Assembly: GCA_025617745.1 (NCBI GenBank)
Contig: CM046855.1
Span: forward strand, 16,275,880 to 16,339,879
Origin: Heliocidaris erythrogramma
Lineage: Eukaryota; Echinodermata; Echinoidea; Camarodonta; Echinometridae
Reading direction: 5' to 3'
DNA length: 64,000 nt
Below, in pieces: positions 1 through 11,215 of this stretch. Each line of letters begins with the position of its first letter. Within the stretch, counting starts at the first letter, position 1. Below the pieces are notes generated by a model. It was not told the origin of the DNA, searched no databases, and saw nothing but the letters and a program-made list of their open reading frames with translations. A program made the translations under genes and the position numbers.

Positions 1-300
1 GTGTTTTTGATGGTACGTATTTTTACAAAAAAATCCCAAAAAAGAGCATAAGAAATTTCCGAGAACTCACCAGTATTTGTGTATCCATGCCTCCTCTTAT
101 CATGCAGATCATATAAAATGGCGGCTGCGTGCGACGGCGCCAAAGCCGCAATTTTATATGATCGTGAGTAATGGAAGAGGAGTATGAGGTTATGAGGTTA
201 TTATCAAAAATATCAAAAGTCACCAACATTCACTCAAAATCGGTATTTAATTTACAAAAACCGACCCCAATATATTAGACCGCCGGGCGACCCCTAGAAT
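1..300. repeat. Composite of dispersed-repeat fragments
   Basis: Bases 1-95 resemble one arm of the foldback element at 11.9-12.7 kb (shared text around 'gagaactcaccagt' and the 'tttgtgta' that follows). Bases 108-163 form an imperfect hairpin centred on a GC-rich loop. Bases about 200-300 match the end of repeat family A (copies at 4.1, 11.2 and 49.8 kb), sharing 'cactcaaaatcgg' and the 'accgacccc' stretch. No gene is seen. Confidence 0.6.
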
Positions 301-598
301 TCGTCGGTTTTGTGACCGAACCTCCACATCTACTTTTTAAGTAGAGGAGTTTATTGAAAAATATATTTAGATATTATATTCAAAACTCGTCAATCATAAG
401 AAATGCACACAAGCTCAAAAAACGGAAAAAAGTGGTCAAAAATGTCGATTTTTGTTAACGAAAATTGTCCAATCACTGAGCATGTATCAAGAACGTTTAC
501 AGCGCTTCATGCTTTTCAGCCAATCACACGCAGTGTTGTGTACATAACACTAGAGCGCGCTAGCGTATAGTCTATTGTGCTTCCAAGTTCCAGTAAAC

Positions 599-2047
599 AT
601 GTCGTCCGCGACTGATACTTCTGCTGATGATTCAGAAGAAAATACAAGTTTTTGCTCTATGCATGTTGTTTCGACACACAATGAGTAAGGTTATTTCTTT
701 CAGTGAGAGGAGTTTTAGAAAGTTCAGAGACTGTGCAGATCTGTGGAAGGGTGTCAATTTTGGGTATGAACTGGAAAACAAAATTGCTGCCAATGCGGTC
801 AACTTCGTATTCGACAAGGAAACGGATTCAGTTTTTGAGCAGCAGTCCACGTCCGTCGGCAGAGGAGAGGGCCAGGGAAGTGCTTCAACTATAACTAGCT
901 CAAGGACAAGAAAGAGGTAACGTTATTCCAAATTATATGAATGTATCAACCAAGGCCAAGTCAAATAATAAAGTAAAACTACTATACTAAAGTCTAATAA
1001 GAGTACTTCTTGTTCTAGAAAATCAGAAAGTAGAAACCAAAAAGTTTGACTTTTTAAGTTTTTCTTTGTCTTGAGTTGACTTGAGTTTGATTTGCATGAT
1101 TGACAAGACATGACGGTACCATGATGACACAATGTCACTTGTCTATGACTGTCAGACAGATCTCTGAAAATAGCGGACGAAGAAGAAGAAAAGGAAGAAG
1201 TCATTGTCATTGACAGTTGAGCTCAACATACTAGGCCTAGTTCATTTATTATTGAATAGGTCTACCAGTGTCTACTCTTAATTTTACTAGTCTAACCTGA
1301 CTAAAGTAAAGAGCAGGTTTTCATCGCACTCCAAGTGGGTGTAACGTTAGACCTATATTGTCTACGTCATGTACGTGTCGAACTTTGTCCGAGTTTTGTC
1401 ATGGTTATGAAACAGTTTAGTCCGACTAGTCTGATGGTATGAGAGCAGTTGAACCAGATTTAGACAATATAAAGAGAAAACAAATGGAAGTCTTGCAGAG
1501 TAATCGCTTTTGACGGCTTTTCACTGCATGAATGGAAAGTATTACTAGTGTCTAAATGCATATTTACTTTGTTCCTTTCCTGTAGATGAGCAACGTACTT
1601 GTACTTCAGAGCTGGAAGATCCAGGCACCTCTCAGGATGCAGTATTCCTCCCTCCTCCAGCACGTCTCCTACGATCAGATATGGGTACCCCGACTGCTGC
1701 GATTCCTGGACGCAAACACGTTTTACCAGTCGAGTGCCTCATCTGCAAACGAACAAAGTATACTACAGAGCGTAGTACAGGAAAGAGGAGGATTGAACAT
1801 CTTGTCAGATGCGAAACTGAAAGGGGAGGAAACTTGGTAGCAGCTGCCGAACTTCGAAAAGATGAGCGAGTCCTTTTGCAAGTCCGGGACAAGTTGTGTC
1901 GAGCTGCAAAAAAGTCGTTGCTCCTGCAGGCAACACAATATTCCATGCACAGATCTATGCAAGTGTGTTGCCTGCAAAAATTCTGTAGTTGTTGAGAGCA
2001 GTGATGATGACGATGATGAAGATTTTGATCAGCTTGAATCCGTCTAA
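599..2047 (+). pseudogene. Decayed gene-like remnant, unrecognised family
   Basis: An ATG at 599 opens an acidic N-terminus (MSSATDTSADDSEENTSF). A second open stretch from the ATG at 681 reads MSKVISFSERSFRKF and runs to a consensus donor at 917. After an intron-like gap, an open stretch from about 1586 contains a Cys pair (VECLICKRTKY) and DERVLLQVRD. In another frame, a cysteine-rich tail (CSCRQHNIPCTDLCKC) is followed by an acidic run and a stop at 2047. The pieces look like the N-terminal and C-terminal parts of one larger protein, but their frames do not agree across junctions, so I call it a remnant with an internal deletion. A CCAAT box lies about 80 bp upstream of 599 and an AATAAA lies at 2243. 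The Cys-rich tail loosely resembles CxC-type DNA-binding motifs. The family and function are unknown. It could also be a living lineage-specific gene with introns I have not placed. Confidence 0.35.
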
Positions 2048-3330
2048 GTTACTTGCATTCACAGTATTCACAGAATAACTCTATCTTCTCTAAATTAGAA
2101 TTTTTCTGATGCACCCTTCCTTTTCAGTGATAGTGGGTTTGCATGCAATTGGGTGTTAGTTTATTATATCTATGTACCAGAGAATTTTTGATAGATCCTA
2201 TGGTAAGATTCACTTTTTTTTTTATAAGTTGATCATGAATCAAATAAAGATCCAATATTGCCCAGTAACCTAAAATCATTGCTCCTGGCTCTAAATTTAA
2301 ATAATAATGCTAGCAATAGAATTATCAACTTATTCCAAAACGCATGTATTCAGAACAGTGTAAAAAGTCCTTTTTTGTTCACAGGATTTTTTGTGTGGAT
2401 TTGTTGTAAAAGTGTGCTTTTCTCAATGCCATTTTTTATTGTTTTTATTGGTGTCTTTTTTTTTTTTTTTTTTACCAGAGCTCTTTTTCACTTTACCATA
2501 GCTCTTTTGGAGATTTTGTATGTATTTTTTTTCGCTGATTCAGAACCTGTGCATATTACGTATCAAACTGAAATAATTAACAAATGTATGTTGAAATCTA
2601 TCTTTCATGATCAAGTAGAACTGTTACCATCAATATCAAGTCTTATATTTCATTTGTTTATACTTTGTCAATTGTATTTCGATGCAAATTATTTTCCAGT
2701 ACATATCTACAAATCAGTGGAATCGGTCAGTTCATTTTAGCCGTGATATGAAATGAATATTGTAGATTTGGACAACTCTTTCACTTTGGAAGTTCTTTGT
2801 TAAAACAGGACTTTCAAATTTATATTTTGGCAGTTTATGCAGGTTAGATGAAGCAGTGAACTATTATGAAATGGTATTTGTACTATTTGGACATAAGCCT
2901 ACCTGCAGGGTATTTGAAAGATCATGAGTATATTCTTTATTCGATTTCATAAAGATATGTGCAAACTTTGTCATTTTACTAGCCCAAACTAAATCCTGAT
3001 GCATGGTAACGATTTTTGAGCTTTTGTTGAAAGAACATTTGATTATGAAAATATTTTGATACGGATTGACAATGATTTGTATTATTGATGATGATTCATG
3101 CTTTACATCAATACAAAAAGCAGTATAGTCAATCATACCTTTCATTGACAGTTTTTTGTTGTTGAAAACATAGAAAATAATATGTCATACATGTATTTAT
3201 GTTTGATGTGAATCCAGATTATACTTGGTCATACATGCTTTACAAAATGTATTTTAAATTGTGATTTATTCTATTGTAAGATCAACGAGATGCAGAAATA
3301 AAGTATATTTCAGGGAATGGCATAAAAAGA
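2048..3330. other. Downstream stretch without gene; AATAAA at 2243
   Basis: AT-rich sequence following the remnant. A canonical AATAAA at 2243-2248 could serve as its polyadenylation signal. The open frame at 2258-2740 is low-complexity, rich in Phe and Leu from T-runs, and is not considered coding. Confidence 0.5.
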
Positions 3331-3826
3331 GGGAGAGCGATGTAAAGGAGAGAGAGAGGGGGGGTGCGGAAAGAGAAGAAATGAGGAAAGCGAGAAGGGT
3401 GAAGAGTTAGAGATGGGGAAAGAGAGAAGAGTTAGAGAGGGGATAAGGAAAGAGAGAAGAGTTAGAGAGAGGATAAGGAAAGAGGAGGATGGGGAAAGAG
3501 TGAAGAGTTAGAGAGGGGATAAGGAAAGACAGAGGGGGGGGGGGGGGGGTTAGAGAGAGAGAAGGATGAAGAGTTACAGAGGGGATAAGGAAATAGAGAT
3601 GGGGAAAGAGAGAAGAGTTAGAGAGGGGATAAGGAAAGAGAGAAGAGTTAGAGAGAGGATAAGGAAAGAGAGTGGGTGGGGAAAGAGAAAAGTGACGAGT
3701 TAGAGAGGGGATAAGGAAAGAGAGCGAGTGGGATGGGGAAAGAGAGAAGAGTGAAGAGTTAGAAAGGGGATAAGGAAAGAGGAAAAGAGGGGGATGGGGA
3801 AAGAGAGAAGAGTAAAGAAACATCAA
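3331..3826. repeat. Purine-only minisatellite (GA-rich, ~40-50 bp units)
   Basis: About 500 bp almost entirely A/G on the + strand, built from irregular repeats of the type 'gagaagagttagagagggg' then 'ataaggaaagag'. The only breaks are short T-containing words (gttagag) and a G run at 3533-3549. The antisense open frame here (repeating Ser-Asn-Ser-Ser-Leu-Phe-Pro-type text) is a by-product of the repeat. Long mirror-like polypurine tracts are known to favour triplex (H-DNA) structures; whether this one does is inference. Confidence 0.85.
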
Positions 3827-4094
3827 TTACATTCACTTAAATTGATATTCGAATGCACAAGTTGCAAAAATCCAAGATTTCCCATAGGATAACACACAGC
3901 TGTCTAAGGTTGGACTCAAGAGGGCGTTTGTCATATTTATCAAAAATTAATATGGAAATTATCAATCTGTGTGCACTTTTTCTGACTGACGAGTTGTACC
4001 ATCATCTTCAGTATATTTTTCTACACACTAAAGGAGATTTTCAAGTAGATGCCAGGGATGGGTCGCAAAACACAAAAACAAAAGCATTTTTGAT

Positions 4095-5155
4095 TGTTCA
4101 CCCGGCGGTCTATATCCAAGAAATGCAATAAATTCAACTCACCGATGTTGGAAAAGATGATTCCAAAAATGAAATCCGTAATTTACTGTCAATTCTCGCG
4201 AAACGAGCTATCGGAGTCATTGTGTACATTTCCTGGTTGCTGCGGGCGCTGACATCTCCCCAAAAGAATTTTTTCGTTAAAAATTTGGTCCCTATCCCGT
4301 ACACGGAAAGTCCCGATTTTCTGTGTGCGCGATCGTAGAGAACGATGTGGACAAAAATTTTATTGGCCGATTTTAGTTATGAATATCCCAAACCCAACCT
4401 ATCTCTATCCACAAAGCAGCAGCTCAAAGTTCCTCCGGCAATCAGTAGTCATCAGAGCACAACTCTTGTGCCAAACATATCCCACTCAAACCAGACTTGT
4501 CACCATCAAGAAGACCACAACAGCTACCTGTCAGCTCTGCTACAAAGAAGAGGAGGATACATTTCACTTTGTGGCATCATGTACACAACTGGAGACACAA
4601 AGACAGGATTTCCTGAAAAAGCTGAGAAGTAAACACCTGCCGGAAGAGATCTTCTCCCTCTATGACCAAACCGAGAGCAGAGCATTTACAAAGGCCATAC
4701 TCTTACCAAGCTCTCTTTACCTCCCTTCTCTGAGCTGAACACAGTTACTCTACTCTTTATCTACAATATTCATATAAACCGTATCTCGTCTCTTTCCTCT
4801 CGCTGAATATAATGATTAGCTGACCTGCTGAATCACATGTACACGCAATAATCTGTTGCTGATCTCCGACAAAAGCGGAGGGAGAACAAGAAGAAGAAGA
4901 AGTCTAAGACATCGGCGGTATGTAAACAACACGCTATCGCGAAACAAATCGGCGGGGATTTCTTCGGTTTTGGGCATGATTTTGACTTCGGATTTTGCTG
5001 GAAATATGGAAAGTTCTTCCTAACAGCCATTTGATGTAGGAGTGAGATTTTTAAGGGCTGAATTTGAAAGCAAGGTATTTAAAATATTTATCTTATTTTC
5101 CCCCCATACCTAAGTACATGCGACAGAAAATACCAACTATTTTACAGTAATGTAG
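4095..5155 (+). repeat. Repeat family A, copy 1 (split by a LINE insertion)
   Basis: Homologous to copies at 11216-11884 (- strand) and 49770-50456 (+ strand). Shared landmarks are 'ttctcgcgaaacgagctat', 'cgggcgctgacatctcccc', 'ggccgattttag' and the terminal 'ataccaactattttacag'. In the intact copies 'gattttag' is followed directly by 'tctaagacatcgg'; here 525 bp of LINE sequence sits between them. The class is unknown: no terminal inverted repeat or poly-A tail was found. Confidence 0.75.
4377..4902 (+). mobile_element. 5'-truncated non-LTR retrotransposon (LINE) 3' end
   Basis: An open frame ending at 4738 carries a C-terminal zinc-knuckle-like pattern (CQLCYKEEEDTFHFVASC), the C-x2-C...H-x4-C arrangement found after the reverse transcriptase in several LINE clades. 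It is followed by about 160 bp of 3' UTR and an (AAG)n tail at 4887-4902. Both edges are defined because family A resumes immediately on each side. The catalytic reverse transcriptase core is absent, so this is a dead 5'-truncated copy. No clear target-site duplication is visible. Confidence 0.65.
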
Positions 5156-5227
5156 CCAGGCATGAGCCATGATAGCCCGGGACGCTTGTAATTAAGAGAC
5201 ATCCAAGCAATCAAAGGACTGCTGATC

Positions 5228-5256
5228 GCAGCCCGAACACTACGTGTTCGGGCTGC
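5228..5256. repeat. Perfect 13-bp hairpin with 3-nt loop
   Basis: GCAGCCCGAACAC, loop TAC, then the exact reverse complement. Flanking sequence (gacatccaagcaatcaaagg) also matches, inverted, the sequence around the identical hairpin at 27420-27448, so both belong to one dispersed element. Confidence 0.8.
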
Positions 5257-5262
5257 CGCAGT

Positions 5263-7249
5263 AAGAGCCATGACTGTGAGTGCTGTTTTTATTTTTTTGT
5301 GGCTACCAATTGGCCTCTAAAGTCTAAACATCACTGTATCATGATATTCTAATATAATACCAAGCTTCCATGAGTCTGCTGAAATTGGCGGCAAGAGTTC
5401 CTTATGTCCCATGGCATTAATTATAATATTAAAGATCGCACGAACCAAACAATGATCATACACCGCACTTACTTCAGTTCGCAACGTCATTCGTTACACT
5501 CACATATATCAACAAATCTGTGTACATTGGTTTCATCCAAATTCGATTAAAAAGTTCCATATTCATATTTTCGCAAACGTTATTATTTTCGCTCCCATTT
5601 TTATTCAAGAACTAGGACAAGTAGTTAGTACGGTACTGGTACGGTACTTACTGGTACGTATATTGATAACGACGATCAGAAGCGTATTCTGGATTAATAT
5701 AGATTTGGCATTTCCAGAGTGTCAGCTAGCAGACTCAACTCACATGACTCAGTTCAACTCAACTCTCAAGTTCGTCCTCGGGCTCGGGCCCGGGTTGTTG
5801 CCTATAGCTATCTGATAATGATATGCTTACAGTGCGCGCGTCCGCAGTGGCCGCCCCCCCGTCCCCCACACACAAAAAAACAAAACAACGCCAACTAAAA
5901 AAAAAGCGAGAGTGAAAAGGGGGGGGGGGGGGGGGGAATGAGAGAAAAAAGCGTAAAAAGGCGATTAAAGCCGGATCTTTCTCACAAAATTTGCTCAAAC
6001 GTCAAAGTTTTTCTCAATCTGCAAGGGAAGAAGTGCAGTATTAATATTGCATCCAAATAATTGAAAAGCAGTCAGGGTGTCGAACTATAACTTTTTGCCT
6101 AATAAATACGAGCCGTTATCTTTCTCTCAAATTAGCTAAAATTTCAGAACCTTCGCGAGAGGGGGGGGGGGGAAACTCCCCCCTGACTGCACCCATCCCC
6201 CTGGGGAGCACGCTTTGCATGCTCAAAACCGCCCCTGGGCCTAAAATGAAATTCTGGCTACGCGGTTTGTGCCAGATTATTGGGTTATTTCAGAGCATCC
6301 ACTCAAGGTTATCGAAGACCCCCCCCAAAAAAAAAAAAAAAAAAAAAAATGAAATAAGATGAATAAATAAATTACAAAAAAATAAATAATTTTTTTTTTT
6401 AAATATAAAATTTTTTTTTTTAAATGAATTAAATAAAACAAATAAATCTGACAAGCAAGGTTAAAAAAGGGATCCAGACCCCCGTAACCCCCATCCCCAG
6501 GTTCGCCCTTGAAATTCAAATCAATCTGATCGATTTTAACATGAGCTGCAAATTTTTTTTTAAGTTTTAACCCTAAAAAACGCAATTTCTTGTGCATTTT
6601 ACGCAGGAATTTTTGCAATTGAGCTGGGGGAGGGGGTGTGGGAGGGGGTATCCCTCTCCCACACCAGAAACTTTTTTTAAAATCTGTCTATAAAACTGGC
6701 ATTTTAGAACATCCCAAAATGGTTTTTAATAAAAGAAGGAAAGCACGGTTCTATAGTTATACGCCAATGGACGGAACCCCTTAACTGAGAATAACAATGC
6801 GATCGAACAAATTTTCTTCAATATTTTTGCATTGAAGTTACGGCATTTCTTATTTCTTTACTTCTAATCATTATACTATGATGGTATTTCAAGATCAAAC
6901 ATAATGATTTTGGATAATAGTTTTAAGTTAAATGTACATAATTCTTATTTATTTTATAAAAAATATTGGGGGGGGGGGGTGATAATACAGGTCATCCCCC
7001 CAAGTCCCAGAGGCGTCCCAAAGAGACCCTGCAGAGAGTCTGGTTGTTTTCACCTTATCCCCATGCACAAAAGTTTGTCAGTAGGGAGTCGTATAACTGG
7101 ATATTACAGAACACAAAAAAAAAATCACAAAAATTTCTGTTGGGATGGGGTAAATTCCCCCCCCCCCCCTGGAAGATTTTTGCCCACCGTTTTTTTTTTT
7201 TCAGAAGTTTTTATTATTTTCTCTCATTAAGAAAATTGAACGTAATTTG
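5263..7249. other. AT-rich repeat debris, no gene seen
   Basis: About 2 kb with long homopolymers (G runs near 5920, 6162, 6969 and C/T runs near 7158-7200; A run near 6326-6349). No splice-bounded coding stretch or recognisable element boundary was found. Homopolymer lengths here are unlikely to be reliable. Confidence 0.5.
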
Positions 7250-8399
7250 AAACATTTCATACAATATAATTTATTTATTTATTTATTTATTATGGTATAT
7301 GATGATCGACCAGCAGCACAGGGGCTGAAGGGGTCAATTTACAATCAGATAAATATGTGCATATATACAATAGAATCGCATCAAATATATAAAAAGATAC
7401 ATAATACATATTACGCTACACAAATAATAAGATAAGTGTGAAAAGTGAGAGAAAGAAAGAAAAAGTAAAGAATAGGAAAGAAAAGGGAAGAGAGAGAAAG
7501 AAGGAGATATATAGAGAGAAACGAGAAAATTTGGGAGGAATACATAAATATAACCAAGTTAGAAAGCCATAACCATGCAAAATGAGTCATTACATCTAGG
7601 CATGGCATCTGAGAAGTGAAAATGTTTGGGATGCAAAGCGTGGGGGGGGGGGGGGTGAGGGATGGTGGATTTTCGATATCGTTCTGTATTGCATTTAATT
7701 GTAGGGAAGCCAGTCATGTTACGAAGCTGTCTTACATTTGAATTACATCTAGGGACGGGAAGAAGGTGTTTGTGGTGATCAGAGTTTTTGAGTTTTTGTC
7801 CAAAGCTGAGCAAAAGGGAATCTCTTCTATCAGATAGAGTAGTGAGTTTAGTTATGGCAAGGGCATTGGCATAAGTCACGTTATAGCCTACAATTATTGT
7901 GAGGGCCCGCTTTTGAACAAATTCCAATGTATTATTCTCATTTAGGGTAATTGAGGTGTGCCAAACAGGGGAACCATATTCGAGTATGGGTCTTATGTAC
8001 GTAGTGTAGAAAGTTACCATATCTACCAGGCTTAATTGCCTTTGATTTTCTAAGGATACATAGTGTGTACAATCTTCTGGATCGGACACAATATCTGAGA
8101 TATGTAAGTTCCATTTTAGATCATTCTGAATTGTGATTCCGAGTAGTTTGAGATTTTGAACAACATTGAGTTGGGTTGAGTTAAGCTGGAAGTCGGTCCT
8201 GGGGTTTAAGTTCCTTAAAAATGATATGGTCATGAGGTTACATTTGGATGGTTTGGGGAGCACGTCATTTATCATTACACCATATTGAAAGACGATCTAA
8301 TACAGATTGCAATGCAGGGTCAGCATTACGCTTCACAATTTCTCCAAGTGTCAAATCATCAACGTATTTCCATCGATTCAAACATTTCATACAATATAA
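7250..8399 (-). mobile_element. 5'-truncated LINE (RT C-terminal part) with 20-bp target-site duplication
   Basis: The element occupies 7270-8379 and is flanked by identical 20-bp copies of AAACATTTCATACAATATAA at 7250-7269 and 8380-8399. Read on the - strand, it starts with the reverse transcriptase catalytic motif YVDD (8366-8355). It continues through open sequence with classic RT/thumb text (KLLGITIQNDLKWN, TYIRPILEYGSPVWH, LEFVQKRALTIIVG) and ends in an (AAAT)n tail at the 7270 side. One frame change lies between the YVDD portion and the long open stretch that begins at 8275. This is a CR1/jockey-like RT by its C-terminal motifs (family knowledge). The perfect TSD implies a fairly recent insertion, dead on arrival. 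Confidence 0.9.
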
Positions 8400-8782
8400 A
8401 TAATCTTCACATAAATATTACTAACTGAAGTTTCACATTTCAAAACAATACAAAACCTTTCATGTAAAAATATATTAGCAAATAGAAATACACGTATCAA
8501 GAAGAATAAGATTCATATATTTAAGTTACACGTTTCATTTCATTACAGAAAAAAAGGGAAAAGGACGGGTAAGTGAAATGTATTTTCAATAAACAAATCG
8601 CAAATAAAGTTTTATATTTCGTATGAAATTACCTTAACATTCTTTAAAACAAAAATAAATATTATTGGGTGTTATAACAATTTCCTTCAGAGAGAAAAAA
8701 GAATACCGTACATATGTAAAGAAAACCCATTTTTGCGATCGCCATGCGCCATCGATCATCTGCGCAGCGCTAGCTAAATAGC

Positions 8783-8794
8783 TGCGCATGCGCA
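8783..8794. promoter_or_regulatory. NRF1-type palindrome TGCGCATGCGCA
   Basis: Exact match to the NRF1 consensus, 54 bp upstream of an ATG at 8848 in good Kozak context (ataagATGA). It sits in a local GC-richer patch (8735-8812) in otherwise AT-rich DNA. Such motifs are known at housekeeping-gene start sites; its use here is inferred. Confidence 0.5.
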
Positions 8795-8847
8795 GTGTCA
8801 TCGCGGTGAATTAATTTGGCATAAATTGGACAAGGACCTCCGATAAG

Positions 8848-8854
8848 ATGAAAG
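8848..8854 (+). CDS. Candidate first coding exon of the SR-like RNA-binding gene (ATGAAAG)
   Basis: ATG AAA G followed by the donor-like GTTTGT. Joined to the acceptor before 18220 it gives MKGRLYVGSLNHS, a short N-terminus directly ahead of the RRM as is usual for SRSF3/7-type proteins. Phase is correct and a perfect NRF1 site lies just upstream. The implied intron is 9.4 kb and full of mobile elements. The exon is only 7 nt of coding sequence, so it rests on phase, position and promoter context alone. Confidence 0.35.
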
Positions 8855-9106
8855 GTTTGTTTGTAAATTGTTGTTTATTGTATTCATTGTAAATTATTCA
8901 TTTGATCAGAATCATAAATTTGAATTATAGACCAGTTTAGCTTACATTTTGAAGGTAATTACTTCATGAAAATGCATTTAAATTGCAGTTAAATGAAGCA
9001 TATGTGCTGTGTTGGAGTGTTGCTGTGTGAGTGTGCAGTGAGTGACTGGCGGTGTGCGAGGGGAACGCCGCGTGCGTGAGTAACCGAGACGCTGGGGTGT
9101 GAAGAG

Positions 9107-10994
9107 GGTTACCAGTCAAAACGTCCCCGCGTCAAAACGTCCCCGCGTCAAAACGTCCTCGGGTGATACCAAAACGTCCTCGGGTGATACCAAAACGTCC
9201 CCTTGTTAGACCAAAACGTCCCCGGGTCAAAACGTCCTCGGGTCAAAACGTCCCCGGGCTCTTTTGTTTAAAAATATGTTGAATTCTCACCGTTATTACA
9301 TCATATTTTGAAGTAAATGAAATCTTTAACCAACAAGAATAGTTTTGTGTCATTTACCATCCACCACACGACTGAATTACCGCTGCATTCACCTTACTAA
9401 GACATATCCATTTAAATCTCCAATAACAACAACAAAAGGTGAAAAAATCTACAGTGACAGTTACCAGGGATTTATTGATACAGATAAATTGATATATTAA
9501 CAGATTATGGCGAAATTAGTGAATAGAAATATAGTATAGATACATTAATACAGTATAATTACAACAACAACAATTGTACTACTACTAGGGTGCGCGCGCC
9601 GGTATTCGGTCACTTAAAAAGAAATCACCGCTGATATGAATACCTATCTCTTTAAATTGACAATCTACCGTCAAAAGAACCGCAAAATTGTCCTTTAAAT
9701 AATTATCAAAATAATTTAAAACATGGAAACTTACCCCAAAAAATATCGCCGACAGAAGAAGGAGAAGTTTTCCGCCCAGTATTCGGTCGGCGCCGCCCAC
9801 AATTCGGTCACGCGATAGTGCGCTGCATCTCGGAAGAGTTATATAACCATTTTTGTCACATTTCTGCGTTTTTAGGCATTTTCTGTGGCTTCTATATATT
9901 CATACTTAAATGTATGAGAATTTTTATCCATTAAAATCCACAAATCAAAGCTCTAGGGTCAGAAATAATGCACAAAATGTATTTCTAAAAAGAGCAAAGC
10001 GCGTCAGCAAAGCGCAAAGCGCGTCGGCGAAGCGCAAAGCGACAAGTTGCACACAAAGCGCGTTGGCGCAAGGCACTCAATGTTGCCTGACCGAATACTG
10101 GAAGAGCGCCATCTCACTGGCAGGGGTGAGGTATATATTCTCTTGCTCCTCGCTGAGATCGCCATTTGCAAATTCGCTGCGATAGATGGAAGACCCGGAA
10201 GCTCCTCTTCACACACATACTAAATTCATTGCACCTGCACACATAGTTATTTCACCATAGGCGTCTACATATGGCTATGCGTGTTAACTCACGCGCTAAC
10301 GGAACCCGGAAGTGCGGAAACTTGGGTAACACTGACCAGTTTCGAGGGTATTTGGAGATCTTTTCCAGGGCGTCCGACCTGAATTGTTTTCAACATTAGA
10401 GGTACCTTGTTCATGTGTCTGTTATGTACAGGTTTCGAGCCTCAAAAATTATTCATGAGTTCTTCACAGCAGTTCAAAGAGCTGCGTGACCGAATTCTGG
10501 AATATGACCGAATACCGGGCACGCGACCCTACTACTACTAATATTTTGGGAATAGTAATAAATAAATAACAAGCAAAATTAGACTCGGACTCCCAAAGCA
10601 GCAATATAGTACAGATACATTAATACAGTATAATTACAATAACAACAACAACAATTATAAAATAAATATACATGTAAAGCAAAATTGGACTCGGATTCCC
10701 AAAGCAGAAATATAGTACAGATACATTAATACAGTATAATTACAATAACAACAACAACAATTTTGTGGAGGCACTCGGTTTTAGGGGTTTTAAAGCAAGT
10801 TCACTCGTGAGTCAAACTTTATATAGTTATACTTTGCAGAAGAAAAAAAATAAGAGTAAGCAGTCTACCAACTGACAATAGAAAGAGCGAATGACGCAAA
10901 AATTGAGCCAGAGGCAGAGCGGGGGAAAAGGGCGGGGACGTTCTGGTACGCTACCCGGGGACGTTTTGACGCGGGGACGTTTTGACCGGATACC
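9107..10994. mobile_element. Non-autonomous DNA transposon, 8-bp TSD (hAT-like), 1,888 bp
   Basis: Ends are inverted: GGTTACCAGTCAAAACGTCC at 9107 and, on the opposite strand from 10994, GGTATCCGGTCAAAACGTCC. Direct 8-bp target duplications GTGAAGAG lie at 9099-9106 and 10995-11002. Subterminal tandem words 'gtcaaaacgtcccc' occur eight times at the left end (9117-9250) and three times at the right. No transposase frame is present. The interior holds a nested element (9588-10529) and repeats of an 'atacagtataattacaa'-containing unit near 9550, 10630 and 10735. An 8-bp TSD fits hAT or P-type superfamilies; the superfamily is inferred. Confidence 0.8.
9588..10529. mobile_element. Nested 942-bp DNA element with 8-bp TSD
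   Basis: It begins GGGTGCGCGCGCCGGTATTC and ends, read from the other strand, GGGTCGCGTGCCCGGTATTC, so it has inverted termini. 'attcggtca' words are repeated inside both ends. The flanks are TACTACTA at 9580-9587 and TACTACTA at 10530-10537. The surrounding DNA is (TAC)n-like, which weakens the TSD call. A block of 'gcgcaaagcgcgtc' tandem words lies at 9991-10045. No coding capacity was recognised. It lies wholly inside the 9107-10994 element and is therefore the younger insertion. Confidence 0.7.
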
Positions 10995-11215
10995 GTGAAG
11001 AGTGAACGTAATTAATGAGATTGAGATACGGTACCAACTACCACCATCATGACCATGACCACTAATGTAATTGTACGCAGAGCCAGAGAGAGTGGCCTGG
11101 GAAGAGGGGTCAGACTTCATGGACTTAGGCCAGGATGGCTTCCTGAGTAAAAAAAGAAGGGCTAGGCCACACCACGAATAGTGGTCATATTGACCACTAC
11201 GAATACAATATGCAA

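Noticed and set aside
685-703. 19-bp intron with perfect GT and AG borders
   Set aside because: Far below the minimum length for spliceosomal introns; treated as coincidence.
2258-2740. 160-codon open frame on + strand
   Set aside because: Driven by T-runs (poly-Phe/Leu/Ile); follows an AATAAA; no homology recognised.
3407-3826. 139-codon antisense frame of Ser/Leu/Pro/Phe repeats
   Set aside because: Exact by-product of the purine minisatellite.
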